Source: Shinella yambaruensis
GTDB lineage: Bacteria; Pseudomonadota; Alphaproteobacteria; Rhizobiales; Rhizobiaceae
Direction of reading: 5' to 3'
DNA length: 64,000 nucleotides
NCBI RefSeq assembly: GCF_022899355.1
Contig: NZ_JALJCK010000005.1
Coordinates: 434,001-498,000, forward strand
In this document: positions 44,905 through 53,373 of the stretch, in pieces
Position numbering within the stretch: position 1 is the first letter of the stretch
Layout: every line of letters begins with the position of its first letter
Translations under genes and position numbers: made by a program
The notes under the pieces: model-generated
What the model was told of the DNA's origin: nothing
Seen by the model: the letters and a program-made list of their open reading frames with translations, nothing else
Databases searched by the model: none

Positions 44905-44964
44905 AGCATTTCCGGTACGGCATTATCCGATGCCGAAGCGACTTCGCTTCGGCTGGAAATGCTC
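44904..44964. repeat. palindromic intergenic repeat, type A (copy 1)
   Basis: The outer arms GAGCATTTCC (44904-44913) and GGAAATGCTC (44955-44964) flank an inner hairpin GCCGAAGCG-actt-CGCTTCGGC (44932-44953). The same architecture and near-identical sequence recur at 60275-60335. The element touches the TAG stop of the LacI gene and can fold on either strand, so it could also end transcription. Similar short palindromes are widespread between genes in rhizobial genomes. Confidence 0.85.
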
Positions 44965-45100
44965 CAGGCATTCCGCGCGGGCCAAGTACGCCCGCCAAGC
45001 CACAGGACACCCAGCACCGCGGCCTGGGCAATGGGCGCAGCAGCGGATTCCTGTCTCTTCGGCGCTGCGGCGGCGGGCTTCCGTTCCTTCCCTTCGCTTC

Positions 45101-45940
45101 TCAAGCCGGGCCGAGGGCCTTGCGCATGGCCTCGACGCATTGCCTTAGCGGCGGGGTGGGATCGACATTGTATTTCCAGTTGGTCAGCTCGACCGTCAGC
45201 GAGCCCTCGTAATTCTGGCTGCGGAGATAGGCGACCAGCGTGTCGAGATCGACGATGCCCTCGCCCCACGCCAGATGGCTGCCGCCGGCATCCGCGTCGG
45301 TGAAATGCACATGCGCGACGCGGCCTGCAAGGTGGGTGAAATAATCCTCAGGCCTTTCTCGCGTCATCACGGCGCCCGCGACATCGTAGACCGCATGGAG
45401 CACGGGACTTGCGAGCATGTCCATCAGTGCGCGGATCTCCTTTGCCGAGCGAACGATGTTGGCGAAGGAATCCGGCAGCGCCTCCATCCAGAGGTCAAGG
45501 CCGAGTTTCTGCGCACGATCGCACAGGATGCCCATGGAATCGACGCAGCGCTCCAGCGCTTCCGCGGCCGGTTCGTCGCGATAGCCGCCGCCGGCCGTCA
45601 CCAGCAGGGCGGGCGCGCCGCATTCGACGGCGAATTCCATCGATTCCAGGAAATAGCGCACCGAACGGTCGCGCAGCTCCGGCTCCCTCGCCGAGATGTT
45701 GATGGGATAGATGCACTGTTCCGGCGTGAAGGCGACGATGTCGAGGCCCATTCCCCGCACGGTCCGCCCCAGCGCCCGCGCATCGGCCAGCGTCTTGTCG
45801 CCGATGTAGAAATGCGGGGCAGCCGCCCACAGCTCGATGCGCGAGACCCCGGCCTCGCGCACATCGGCCAGAAACCGATCCAGCGTATGCCGCACATAGT
45901 GGAAGTTCATCACGCTGATATTGCGTTCGTCGAGTGCCAT
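45101..45940 (-). CDS. frlC: sugar phosphate isomerase/epimerase family protein (FrlC-like)
   Basis: The 279-residue TIM-barrel protein is of the xylose-isomerase-like AP-endonuclease family 2 fold. Candidate metal ligands follow the usual Glu-Asp-His-Glu order: LWMEALPDSF, AVYDVAGAVM, HVHFTDADAGG and SLTVELTNWKYN. Length and layout match fructoselysine 3-epimerase FrlC (psicoselysine to fructoselysine), and the context (FrlB-like deglycase, FrlD-like kinase, amino-acid transporters) supports that, but other 3-epimerases of this fold are possible. A perfect GAGAACGTTCTC operator lies 50 bp upstream, inside the end of the preceding gene. Confidence 0.75.
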   Translation of the reverse strand: MALDERNISVMNFHYVRHTLDRFLADVREAGVSRIELWAAAPHFYIGDKTLADARALGRTVRGMGLDIVAFTPEQCIYPINISAREPELRDRSVRYFLESMEFAVECGAPALLVTAGGGYRDEPAAEALERCVDSMGILCDRAQKLGLDLWMEALPDSFANIVRSAKEIRALMDMLASPVLHAVYDVAGAVMTRERPEDYFTHLAGRVAHVHFTDADAGGSHLAWGEGIVDLDTLVAYLRSQNYEGSLTVELTNWKYNVDPTPPLRQCVEAMRKALGPA

Positions 45941-45981
45941 CGCATGTCCTCCGCCGGTGGTCGCCGAAGCGACGATTTCAT

Positions 45982-47508
45982 TTATTTCATGAGAACGTTC
46001 TCATTTCGGCATGCCAAATCGGGAGATGGCCAACGAAGGCCGAATTCGGTGACGGTTTCGTCGATGAAGCAGGCGATCTGGGCCGCCGTCTCCTCCGAAG
46101 TCCAACCGAGATGCGGGGCGGCGAACCTTGCGGCGGCCTCTGCATGGCGCAGGCCGAGATCCGGCTCCCACCCGACGGAAAGACGGCGGCGCAGGATATC
46201 CGACAGCGTGCGGGCCTGCTCGTTCAGCACCGCATGGGCGACGGAGGCTTGCGTGACGCGGTCCATGTCCTCGACGGGCGGCGATGCCGTGTCGAGCGGC
46301 CGCGGCGGGCCGGACGGCTTCAGCCGGCGGGCGACCGCACGCCTCAGCCGCCGCCCCGCGTCGCGATGGGTCATCAGCAGCCCGCCGGTGAAGGTGAAAA
46401 GGTTCGGCAGGCCCTCATCGGTCAGGTCGTGCTCGCGGACGGCGGGCGCAGGCCCCTTGCCGTCCCGGGCGAGGCTGCGCGGCCGCACGCCCGCCCAGGA
46501 ATAGAGCACGTCCTCGCGCCGCAGCCCGAAACCGGGAAACAATCGCCCCAGCTGGTCGAGGATGGCGGCGATCTCCGCCTCGCTCGCCCGGAAGCCTTCG
46601 GGCCGGCCGTCCGAGGCGGAATCCCACGGGCCGGCATAGTGAAGCGCGCCCCACGGGATCAGGTAGAAGGGCGCGCCCGCCGCGGTGACGGTCTCGAAGC
46701 CGATGCCACGAAGACTTTCCGGCAGGCGCACGACGATGTTCGTACCCTTCTCGCCGGTGTTCCTGCGGATATGCGGCGCGCCGGCAAGCGCGGTGATCTC
46801 GTCAACCCAGACGCCCGCGCAGTTGACTACCGCACGCGCCAGCACATCGCGCGATCCCCCCGCCGCCGTCAGCGTGACCCGCCACAGGTCGCCATCACGC
46901 GCAAGCGCCGTCACCGCGGTGTGGTTCAGCGCCTCCATGCCGATCGCCCGCGCCTTCATGACCGTGTCGACCACGATGCGCTCCGGCCAGCAATACTGAT
47001 ATTCCGTGAAGGTCATCGCGCCGTGAATGCCGTCGAGCCCTGCCATACCTTGCAGCGCCGGATGCGCCCGCGCCTCCCCGGCGGAAAGGATCTGCAGGTC
47101 CAGCGGGACACGACCGCCGTCGCTCGCCGCCATCAGGCGGAAGGCGAGCCGCGCCTTCCAGCGGGGAATGGCGTTTTCCCGCGTCAGCGGAACGACGAAG
47201 GTGACGGGTTTCACCCGCTCGGGCGCGGTCCGCACGAATTCCGCCCGCCCCCGCATCGCCCGGCGCATGAGGCTGAAACATTCGATTGCGCTGCGCGGGC
47301 GGGCGAGAAAGGCCGCGATCGATCCGCTGGCAGCGGACAGATAACCGAGCCCGCAATGCTGAAGGCGCGAGGTCCTGCTGGAGGTGCCGGAGCCATAATC
47401 GTCACGCTCGACGAGCAGCGTGCCATAGCCCGCCGCCGCCAGATGCTGCCCTGCCGCCGCGGCGATGATGCCGCCGCCGACAACCACGGTGTCGTAAGTC
47501 TGGGTCAC
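45982..47508 (-). CDS. GlpD-like FAD-dependent oxidoreductase with variant Rossmann motif
   Basis: The ~508-residue flavoprotein resembles aerobic glycerol-3-phosphate dehydrogenases: YDTVVVGGGIIAAAAGQHLA at the N-terminus, GSGTSSRTSRLQHCGLGYL (GlpD-like RSTK/HGG region, altered), VVNCAGVWVDEITALAG, KGTNIVVRLP, and a C-terminal helical domain after GGLLMTHRDAGRRLR. The third Gly of the dinucleotide motif is Ala (GGGIIA). GTG 47508 is the chosen start; the frame remains open to a TTG at 47574, but that would put the operator at 47560 inside the gene. The last codons (ENVLMK) are formed by the operator at 45990. It is unlikely to be a true GlpD; a sugar-amine or polyol oxidase is possible. Confidence 0.85.
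   Translation of the reverse strand: MTQTYDTVVVGGGIIAAAAGQHLAAAGYGTLLVERDDYGSGTSSRTSRLQHCGLGYLSAASGSIAAFLARPRSAIECFSLMRRAMRGRAEFVRTAPERVKPVTFVVPLTRENAIPRWKARLAFRLMAASDGGRVPLDLQILSAGEARAHPALQGMAGLDGIHGAMTFTEYQYCWPERIVVDTVMKARAIGMEALNHTAVTALARDGDLWRVTLTAAGGSRDVLARAVVNCAGVWVDEITALAGAPHIRRNTGEKGTNIVVRLPESLRGIGFETVTAAGAPFYLIPWGALHYAGPWDSASDGRPEGFRASEAEIAAILDQLGRLFPGFGLRREDVLYSWAGVRPRSLARDGKGPAPAVREHDLTDEGLPNLFTFTGGLLMTHRDAGRRLRRAVARRLKPSGPPRPLDTASPPVEDMDRVTQASVAHAVLNEQARTLSDILRRRLSVGWEPDLGLRHAEAAARFAAPHLGWTSEETAAQIACFIDETVTEFGLRWPSPDLACRNENVLMK
45990..46003. promoter_or_regulatory. LacI operator TGAGAACGTTCTCA embedded in a coding end
   Basis: This perfect 14-bp palindrome lies in the last codons of the GlpD-like gene and 50 bp upstream of the FrlC-like start. 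It is one of four GAGAACGTTC-type sites of the regulon of the LacI at 53374. Confidence 0.85.
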
Positions 47509-47559
47509 GGTCCATCCCCGCCCTGCCGCCCCATGAGGCGATGCGCTCAACGTTTGATG

Positions 47560-47573
47560 TGAGAACGTTCGCA
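47560..47573. promoter_or_regulatory. LacI operator copy TGAGAACGTTCGCA
   Basis: It has one mismatch from the perfect palindrome. It lies between the GlpD-like gene (start 47508, minus) and the FrlB-like gene (start 47660, plus) and could repress both directions. Confidence 0.78.
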
Positions 47574-47618
47574 AAATTCTGGCGACGGTGTCAAGTCCGC
47601 TTGACGCGCGCGGAAAGA

Positions 47619-47636
47619 TTATAATACGTATTATAA
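47619..47636. promoter_or_regulatory. GntR-type operator, 18-bp palindrome
   Basis: TTATAATACGTATTATAA is a perfect 18-bp palindrome, 24 bp before the deglycase start. Its AT-rich sequence stands out from the GC-rich surroundings, and it has the GTAT/ATAC-type core seen in HutC/FrlR-type GntR operators. The GntR gene is the next gene of the same operon, so autoregulation is likely. TATAAT-like elements inside the palindrome may also be the -10. Confidence 0.78.
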
Positions 47637-47659
47637 CGTCATATCAGAAAGGTCCATTC

Positions 47660-48661
47660 ATGCCCTTCCCCTCCGCCTTCGACGCCGGCGTCGTCGCCGC
47701 GCTCTCCGCCCTCGATGCGAAATCGGTAAAACATGTATTCTTCATCGCCTGCGGCGGCTCGCTGTCGATCATGCATCCGGCCAAGTTCCTCCTCGACCAG
47801 CACTCGCCGCTGCCGTCGGATGTCTACAACGCCGCCGAATTCGTCGCCCGCGCGCCGCGGTCGCTGGACGATAAATCGCTGGTCGTCCTTTGCTCGATGA
47901 CGGGCACCACGAAGGAAACCACCGCCGCGGCCGAATTCGCCCGCTCCAGGGGCGCGACGACCATCGGCCTGACGGTCGAGCCCGCCTCCCCGCTCGGCAA
48001 GGCGGTCGACCATGTCGTCGGCTTCGAGGCGCCCTATACGACCGGTGTGCCGATCGATGCGAAGAACAGCAACTATTCGCGGATCTACCAGATCGTCATG
48101 GGTCTCGTTGCCCTCACCGGCGGCGAGGACCTGACCGAGGCGCTGATCGAAAGCCTTTTCGCCCTGCAGCCGGCCATCGACCGCGCGCAGGCCGCCTTCG
48201 CGCCGATGTTCGAGGACTATGCGCCGCGCTTCGCCAAGGAAGACGTGGTCTATACGGTCGCGAGCGGCGCGAGCTACGGCGCGGCCTATTCCTTCGCCAT
48301 CTGCGTGCTCATGGAGATGCAGTGGATCAACAGCCAGGCGATCCATGCCAACGAGTTCTTCCACGGCCCCTTCGAGGTGCTCGACAAGGACCGCGCCTTC
48401 ATCCTCATGAAGGGCCTCGACAGCACGCGGCCGCTGGAGGAGCGCGCCGACGCATTCCTGCACCGGTTCGGCGCGGCGGAGAACATCCTCGTTCTCGATG
48501 CCGAAAAGCTCGACCTCTCCGGCATCGCCCCCCAGTTCCGCGGCAATGTCGTGCCGCTGATCTTCTTCGACACGCTCTGGCGTTTCGCCTATAAGATCGC
48601 CGACCTGCGCAAGCACGAGATGCTCGAGGCACGGCGCTACATGAAGAAGATCGCCTACTGA
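47660..48661 (+). CDS. frlB: SIS-domain deglycase, FrlB-like (fructoselysine-6-phosphate deglycase family)
   Basis: The 333-residue protein has two SIS domains: residues ~20-150, with FFIACGGSLSIMHPAKFLL and LCSMTGTTKETTAAAEFAR, and ~195-320, with TVASGASYGAAYSFAICVLMEM. In HANEFFHGPFEV the His (H235) lies 16 residues after Glu219, matching the spacing of the catalytic Glu/His pair I recall for FraB and FrlB. These enzymes split 6-phospho-fructosyl-amino acids into glucose-6-phosphate and the amino acid. It lacks the glutaminase domain of GlmS, so it is not glucosamine synthase. The ATG follows AGAAAGG. It leads an operon with the GntR and cyclodeaminase-family genes. Confidence 0.85.
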   Translation: MPFPSAFDAGVVAALSALDAKSVKHVFFIACGGSLSIMHPAKFLLDQHSPLPSDVYNAAEFVARAPRSLDDKSLVVLCSMTGTTKETTAAAEFARSRGATTIGLTVEPASPLGKAVDHVVGFEAPYTTGVPIDAKNSNYSRIYQIVMGLVALTGGEDLTEALIESLFALQPAIDRAQAAFAPMFEDYAPRFAKEDVVYTVASGASYGAAYSFAICVLMEMQWINSQAIHANEFFHGPFEVLDKDRAFILMKGLDSTRPLEERADAFLHRFGAAENILVLDAEKLDLSGIAPQFRGNVVPLIFFDTLWRFAYKIADLRKHEMLEARRYMKKIAY

Positions 48662-48679
48662 CCGGGGCTGGAAGGGCGG

Positions 48680-49390
48680 ATGGACGACCAAGCAAATCTC
48701 TTGCCGCTCTATGAACAGGTCCGGCGCTCGATCCTGGCCGGCATCGAGTCCGGCCGGTTCGCCGAAGGCAGCTTCCTGCCCGCCGAACCGGAACTGATGG
48801 CACTCTACGGCGTCAGCCGGATCACGCTGCGGCGCGCGATCGGCGAGCTTTGCGCCGGTGGCCGCCTGCAAAGGCAACAGGGGCGCGGCACCGTGATCAT
48901 GCCGGGCAAGGTGCGCCAGACGCTCGTCTCGCTGTCGGGCTTTTCCGAAACCATGGACGGTCTCGGCCGAAAGGCCGGTCATCGCATCCTCGCCCGCGAC
49001 GACAATCCCGACGCGCCGGCCATCCGCGAGCGCCTCGAGGCCGGGGCGCTGATCCGCTTCGACCGGCTGCTGGAGGACGACGGCCGGCCGATGACGCTCG
49101 AAACGCTCTGGTTCGACGGCTCACGTTTTCCCGAGGTGATCGCGCCGGTCGCCGCCGGCGGCTCCTTTTTCGCCGCGCTGCGCGACAGGGCGGGCATCGT
49201 GCCGGCCCATGCGGAGCGGCAGATCGATGTCGGCCTCGCCTCGGCCGCCGAGCGCACCATCCTGGCCGTGACCGCCGCCCAGCCGGTCTACCGGATCGAA
49301 AAGATCGTCACCGACGCCGAAGGGCGCCCGCTCGCCCTGTCGCAGCTCGTCACCCCAAGCCATCTGGTCACCTACACGATCAAGACCTGA
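48680..49390 (+). CDS. GntR family transcriptional regulator (HutC/FrlR type)
   Basis: The 236-residue regulator has an N-terminal winged HTH (YEQVRRSILAGIESGRFAEG, then LPAEPELMALYGVSRITLRRAI and the wing LQRQQGRGTVI) and a C-terminal UTRA effector domain (~90-236, with DRLLEDDGRPMTLETLW and QPVYRIEKIVTDAEGRPLALSQ). HutC-type regulators sense small metabolites, often sugar phosphates. It follows the deglycase gene by 18 nt, and the palindrome at 47619 is its probable site. It is analogous in position and type to E. coli FrlR. Confidence 0.94.
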   Translation: MDDQANLLPLYEQVRRSILAGIESGRFAEGSFLPAEPELMALYGVSRITLRRAIGELCAGGRLQRQQGRGTVIMPGKVRQTLVSLSGFSETMDGLGRKAGHRILARDDNPDAPAIRERLEAGALIRFDRLLEDDGRPMTLETLWFDGSRFPEVIAPVAAGGSFFAALRDRAGIVPAHAERQIDVGLASAAERTILAVTAAQPVYRIEKIVTDAEGRPLALSQLVTPSHLVTYTIKT

Positions 49391-49400
49391 AAGGTTCGCC

Positions 49401-50339
49401 ATGCACGTTTTCGATGCGCCCGCCGTTCACGCGGCGCTCCCGTGGACTTTTCTGATCGAGGCCTTGCGCAAGGCGCATCTCGGGCCGATGCCCGCCTCCG
49501 ACGTCGTGGTGCAGTCCGATCCCATGGGCGGCGAAGCGCAGTTCGTCACCCTGCCCGGCTGGGCGCCCGGCGGCCCGATCGTCGTGAAGATGGTCGGCGT
49601 CTTTCCGCAGAACGCGGCCCTCCAGCCGCCGCAACCCGCTGTCCAGGGGCTGGTGGCGCTGTTCGACGGCACGACCGGCGGGCCGCTCCTTGCGGCGGAC
49701 GGCGCGGCGATGACGGCACGCAAGACCGCCGCCGATTCCGCCCTCGGCGCGGCCATCCTCGCGCGGGAAGACGTGGAGGACCTGCTGATCGTCGGTGCCG
49801 GCGCGCTCGCCCCGCATTTCGCCGAGGCGCATCTGGCGGCGCGGCCCTCGCTGCGCCGGGTCACGATCTGGAACCGCACCGCGCCCCGGGCCGCGGCGGT
49901 GGCCGCGCACCTTCGCGAAAAGGGCATCGACGCTACGGTCAGCGAAGACCTCGACGGCTCGGTCGCCCGCGCCGACGTGGTGTCCTGCGTCACCATGTCG
50001 GACAGGGCGCTGGTCAAGGGCGCGCGCCTGCGGCCGGGCGCCCATCTCGATCTCGTCGGTGCCTATCTGCCCACCCTCCGCGAAGCCGACGACGCGGCGC
50101 TCACCCGCGGCACGATCTTCGTCGACAGCCGCAACAACATGGCGGGCGGCGGAGATCTCTCGCAGGCCGTCGCATCCGGCGCGATCACCTGGGATGCCGT
50201 GAAGGCCGACCTCTTCGAGCTCGTCCAGGGCAAAAGGGAAGGCCGCACCGGCGCCGATCAGATCACCGTGTTCAAGAACAACGGCGGCGCGCATCTCGAC
50301 CTCTTCACCGCCGCCGCACTGTCGCAGACGCTCGGCTAG
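49401..50339 (+). CDS. ornithine cyclodeaminase / mu-crystallin family protein
   Basis: The 312-residue NAD(P)-binding protein has the family segments GGEAQFVTLPGWAPGGPIVVKMVG, QGLVALFDGTTGGPLLAADGAAMTARKTAADSALGA, the Rossmann motif LLIVGAGALAPHFAEAHLAAR, GAHLDLVGAY and FKNNGGAHLDL. Members deaminate or reduce imino acids, ornithine, lysine, alanine or opine-like compounds. It is the third gene of the deglycase operon (10 nt after the GntR gene), so it may process the amino acid released by deglycation, or reduce or open an imine intermediate. Confidence 0.92.
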   Translation: MHVFDAPAVHAALPWTFLIEALRKAHLGPMPASDVVVQSDPMGGEAQFVTLPGWAPGGPIVVKMVGVFPQNAALQPPQPAVQGLVALFDGTTGGPLLAADGAAMTARKTAADSALGAAILAREDVEDLLIVGAGALAPHFAEAHLAARPSLRRVTIWNRTAPRAAAVAAHLREKGIDATVSEDLDGSVARADVVSCVTMSDRALVKGARLRPGAHLDLVGAYLPTLREADDAALTRGTIFVDSRNNMAGGGDLSQAVASGAITWDAVKADLFELVQGKREGRTGADQITVFKNNGGAHLDLFTAAALSQTLG

Positions 50340-50431
50340 AGCAATACCAGCAAAAGGGCGAAGCGGTTTTGCGTCCGGAATTGCGTCAGGGCATTTCCGC
50401 GATTCGGAGAAAAGCGGAAATGCCCTGACGC
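50337..50431. repeat. intergenic repeat type B with a strong terminator hairpin
   Basis: The first part (tagagcaatacc...ggttttgcg) resembles the start of the element at 52209-52267. The second part is a perfect 18-bp stem, GCGTCAGGGCATTTCCGC (50383-50400) with GCGGAAATGCCCTGACGC (50414-50431) and a 13-nt loop, lying exactly between the convergent cyclodeaminase-family and ATPase genes. It should stop transcription from both sides. The cyclodeaminase-family TAG stop is part of the element. Confidence 0.8.
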
Positions 50432-50432
50432 G

Positions 50433-51218
50433 TCACGCGTCCGCCAGAACACGCGCCAGAAAAGCCCGCGTACGGTCGTGCTGCGGGCGCGTCAGCACGT
50501 CGACCGGCCGCCCCTGCTCCACGATCACCCCGCCATCCATGAAGATCAGGTGGTCGGCGACATCGCGCGCAAAGCCCATTTCATGCGTGACGACGACCAT
50601 GGTCATGCCGTCGTCGGCAAGCTTGCGCATCACGGCAAGGACCTCGCCGACGAGTTCCGGGTCGAGGGCCGAGGTCGGCTCGTCGAACAGCATGACGTCG
50701 GGCTTCATCGCCAGCGAGCGTGCGATGGCCGCGCGCTGCTGCTGGCCGCCGGAAAGCTGGGCCGGATAATAGTGCGCCCGCTCCTTCATGCCGACGCGCT
50801 CCAGAAGCACCATCGCCTCCTCGATCGCCGTGGCGCGCGGCACGCGCTTGACGAGGATCGGCGCCTCGATGACGTTTTCGAGCGCGGTCTTGTGCGGGAA
50901 GAGATGGAAACCCTGGAACACCATGCCCATGCGCTGGCGCTGGCGGGAGAGCTCGTTGAAGCTCATCTCGTAGAGCTTGTCGCCCTTCCAGCGCACGCCG
51001 ACGGGTTCGCCATGCAGGAAGATTGCGCCGCCGGTGGGCTTTTCGAGATAGTTGAGGCACCGCAGGAACGTGCTCTTGCCAGAGCCCGAGGGCCCGACGA
51101 TGCAGGTCACGTCGCCGCGCATCACCGCGACATCGATGCCGCGCAGCACCTCGTGCGCGCCAAAGCTCTTGCGCAGGCGCTCGACCTTCAGCAGCGGCTC
51201 GCCGTTCGTCTGGCTCAT
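50433..51218 (-). CDS. amino-acid ABC transporter ATPase (HisP/GlnQ type)
   Basis: The 261-residue ATPase has Walker [20 protein letters not shown], an insertion typical of histidine/opine transporters ([18 protein letters not shown]), Q-loop [17 protein letters not shown], signature [17 protein letters not shown], Walker [17 protein letters not shown] and H-loop [14 protein letters not shown]. The ATG at 51218 overlaps the permease stop (ATGA). It is the last gene of the three-gene importer 50433-53112. Confidence 0.95.
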   Translation of the reverse strand: MSQTNGEPLLKVERLRKSFGAHEVLRGIDVAVMRGDVTCIVGPSGSGKSTFLRCLNYLEKPTGGAIFLHGEPVGVRWKGDKLYEMSFNELSRQRQRMGMVFQGFHLFPHKTALENVIEAPILVKRVPRATAIEEAMVLLERVGMKERAHYYPAQLSGGQQQRAAIARSLAMKPDVMLFDEPTSALDPELVGEVLAVMRKLADDGMTMVVVTHEMGFARDVADHLIFMDGGVIVEQGRPVDVLTRPQHDRTRAFLARVLADA

Positions 51219-52141
51219 CACACGGCCTCCTGCTGGCGCGCGAACAGGCGGAAGGGGAAGATCCCGCCCGCTTTCGTCGCGCCGGCCCGGTGCTCGGATT
51301 TCAATCGGTGCTCGACGGCATGTTCGACGACCGTCAGGATCGTGGTGAGAACGAGATACCAGATGGTTGCGACGAGCAGCAGCGGCACCGTCTGGTAGGT
51401 GCGCGCATAGACCATCTGCGCCGAATAGAGCAGATCGGGCAATGCCAGCACGGAGACGAGCGAGGTGAATTTCAGCATCGAGATCGTGTCGTTGCCGATG
51501 GGCGGAATGACGATGCGCAGCGCCTGCGGCAAGACGATGCGACGAAGCATCTGGGCGCGCGTCATGCCGAGCGTGGCGGCTGCTTCCGTCTGGCCGACAT
51601 TCACGGCCTGGATGCCGGCGCGGATCATTTCGGCGGCATAGGCGCTTTCGGTGAAGGCAAGGCCCATGATGGCCGCGCTGAAGGGGGTGATGAGCTGGTT
51701 GGTATTCCAGGAGAGGAGCTTCGGCCCGCCGAACGGGATGCCGATCGATATTTCTGGCAGGAGAAGCGCCAGATTGTACCAGAAGATCATCTGCACCAGC
51801 GGCGGCACACCGCGGAAGAACCAGATCCAGCCCCAGCTGACGGACTGGAAGACGCGGCTGGCCGACAGGCGCATGATGGCCAGCACGACACCGATTGCAA
51901 GGCCGAGCACCATGGCGAGGAATGTCAGCAGCAGCGTCATGCCGAGACCCGACAGGATGGCCCGGTTGAACATGTATTCGGCAACGACGGCCCACTGCAT
52001 GTTCTTGTTGGTGACGAGCACCTGCAGGAAGACGACCGCAAGGACGGCAAGAACCACGCCGCCGATCCAGTGGCCTATCTTCGGCACCGCGATGGGCTTG
52101 AGATCGTGGATCGAGGGGCGGTGTGGCGGTTCTTCAGACAT
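51218..52141 (-). CDS. amino-acid ABC transporter permease
   Basis: The 307-residue permease has a ~25-residue cytoplasmic N-terminus ([20 protein letters not shown]), a first helix [20 protein letters not shown], and a HisMQ-type core with [36 protein letters not shown] and the coupling segment [27 protein letters not shown]. The extra N-terminal helix is usual for longer polar amino-acid permeases of proteobacteria. A single permease gene implies a homodimer. It is coupled to the ATPase gene by a 4-bp overlap. Confidence 0.95.
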   Translation of the reverse strand: MSEEPPHRPSIHDLKPIAVPKIGHWIGGVVLAVLAVVFLQVLVTNKNMQWAVVAEYMFNRAILSGLGMTLLLTFLAMVLGLAIGVVLAIMRLSASRVFQSVSWGWIWFFRGVPPLVQMIFWYNLALLLPEISIGIPFGGPKLLSWNTNQLITPFSAAIMGLAFTESAYAAEMIRAGIQAVNVGQTEAAATLGMTRAQMLRRIVLPQALRIVIPPIGNDTISMLKFTSLVSVLALPDLLYSAQMVYARTYQTVPLLLVATIWYLVLTTILTVVEHAVEHRLKSEHRAGATKAGGIFPFRLFARQQEAV

Positions 52142-52208
52142 CGTTGTTCCTTGTGCCGGTCGCGGACCTCGCCCCGGCCCGAGGCAAGCCCCGGGCCGGG
52201 AAAGCGGC

Positions 52209-52267
52209 GCTGGAGCAATCCAGCAAGCGTGCGCAGTTTTGGCGTTTCGAAGAAAAGCGCAAACGCC
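52209..52267. repeat. intergenic repeat type B (second copy, divergent)
   Basis: The element (tggagcaatccagcaag...) starts with the hairpin CTGGA-gcaa-TCCAG (52210-52223) and ends with GGCGTTT (52241-52247) paired to AAACGCC (52261-52267), the last touching the TAG stop of the binding-protein gene. The opening is clearly related to the element at 50337. It sits between binding-protein and permease genes, where it could shape relative expression. Confidence 0.65.
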
Positions 52268-53112
52268 TAGAGGTCCGCCGGATTTTCTTCCGTGATCAGA
52301 AGCGCCTTGCTCAGCATGCCGGAATCGTTCAGGCCCCACTTGGCCATGATCTTCTCATAGGTACCGTCGTCGATCATCGACTGGATCGCATCCGTCATGA
52401 CCTGGCCGAGCGGATCGCCCTTGCGCACGCCGATGCAGCTGTTGACGGGCGACAGAACCAGTTCCGACACCTTCAGGTCGCCGGTCTGCTTGGCCATGTA
52501 GGCAAGCTTGACGGAGCCGGCCACGGTCGCCTCGGCGCGCTGCGAGCGCACGGCCAGTTCCGCCTGGGCCTGCGTGCCGTGCGTCTGCATGATCACCGGC
52601 TTGTCCTTGCATTCGTTGGCGTTCAGCTTCTCCAAGAGGCCGAGGTCCCAGGAGCCGTTCAGCACGGCGACCGTCAGGCCGCAGGCGTCGGAGGCCGTCT
52701 TGATGTCGAGCTTGCTGTCCGCCGGATAGGCGAACGAGGTGCCGATCTTGCGCTGGGAGACGAAATCCAGCGTTTTCAGGCGTTCCGCGGTGGTGCCGAA
52801 GGACGAGAAGCCCGCGTCGAAACGCTTCGACTGGAGGCCCGGAATGATGGCGTCGAAACTGGTGCCCTCGAAGGTGAAGGTCACGCCGAGGCGATCTTCC
52901 ATCTCCTTGGCGATATCGACGCTCCAGCCCTTGAGCTGACCATCGGAATCGAGGAATTCGTCGGGCGCCCAGTCGTTGAAGACCGCGGCCTTGATACCGT
53001 TGTCCTTGTATTCCTGCGGCAGGGCATCGTGCAGGGCGGGAATGACATCGGCAAGCGCCGGCATTGCCAGCGCCGCGCTCAGGGCACATCCGGCGAGAAT
53101 GGATTTGAACAT
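52267..53112 (-). CDS. amino-acid ABC transporter substrate-binding protein (family 3)
   Basis: The 281-residue periplasmic protein has the signal MFKSILAGCALSAALAMPALA, with cleavage before DVIPALH. Family 3 features include LKGWSVDIAKEMEDRLGVTF, FDAGFSSFGTTAERLKTLDFV, AELAVRSQRAEATVAG and the tail DDGTYEKIMAKWGL. Cysteines in SDACGLTVAV and ANECKDKP may form a disulfide. It is the first gene of the importer; the operator at 53183-53196 lies 71 bp upstream. In this locus it is the best candidate receptor for a glycated amino acid. Confidence 0.94.
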   Translation of the reverse strand: MFKSILAGCALSAALAMPALADVIPALHDALPQEYKDNGIKAAVFNDWAPDEFLDSDGQLKGWSVDIAKEMEDRLGVTFTFEGTSFDAIIPGLQSKRFDAGFSSFGTTAERLKTLDFVSQRKIGTSFAYPADSKLDIKTASDACGLTVAVLNGSWDLGLLEKLNANECKDKPVIMQTHGTQAQAELAVRSQRAEATVAGSVKLAYMAKQTGDLKVSELVLSPVNSCIGVRKGDPLGQVMTDAIQSMIDDGTYEKIMAKWGLNDSGMLSKALLITEENPADL

Positions 53113-53182
53113 GACAACCTCCTTGTCGTGGCGAACCGGCGGGTCCGCGATTGCGTTCTCTGGTTCCCCTTGCAGATAATGG

Positions 53183-53196
53183 CGAGAACGTTCTCA
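53183..53196. promoter_or_regulatory. LacI operator CGAGAACGTTCTCA
   Basis: The core GAGAACGTTCTC is a perfect palindrome, upstream of the binding-protein gene (minus) and the LacI gene at 53374 (plus). It is the third site of the regulon and probably autoregulatory. The rest of the 261-nt gap shows no further gene. Confidence 0.86.
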
Positions 53197-53373
53197 CATA
53201 TGAGACACGGAGATGGCCCATCCGTCAAGCGCCTCCCGCACCGATCGAGGGCGTAAAGACGTTGAAAACGGCCATCGATCTGGTAACACCTGAAAAAGCC
53301 TGTCGTCTTCTACCGGAATACGCATGATCGGATTCTCAGTCGGCAGGCCCGAAATGTGAGAGGGAAGTGCCAC

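Noticed and set aside
44904-44964. CRISPR repeat or tRNA-like fold
   Set aside because: A single palindromic element without spacers, anticodon arm or CCA end; a second copy 15 kb away shows it is an interspersed repeat.
45982-47508. Annotation as true glycerol-3-phosphate dehydrogenase GlpD
   Set aside because: The FAD motif and substrate segments deviate, no glycerol genes are near, and the operator links it to fructosamine-type genes.
47509-47574. N-terminal extension of the GlpD-like protein to a TTG at 47574
   Set aside because: It would place the LacI operator inside the coding region and adds residues unlike any flavoprotein N-terminus; the FAD motif follows GTG 47508 directly.
47660-48661. 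Glucosamine-6-phosphate synthase (GlmS) or deaminase
   Set aside because: There is no N-terminal glutaminase domain, the length is that of FrlB/FraB, and HANEFFHG with an upstream Glu at 16 residues fits deglycases.
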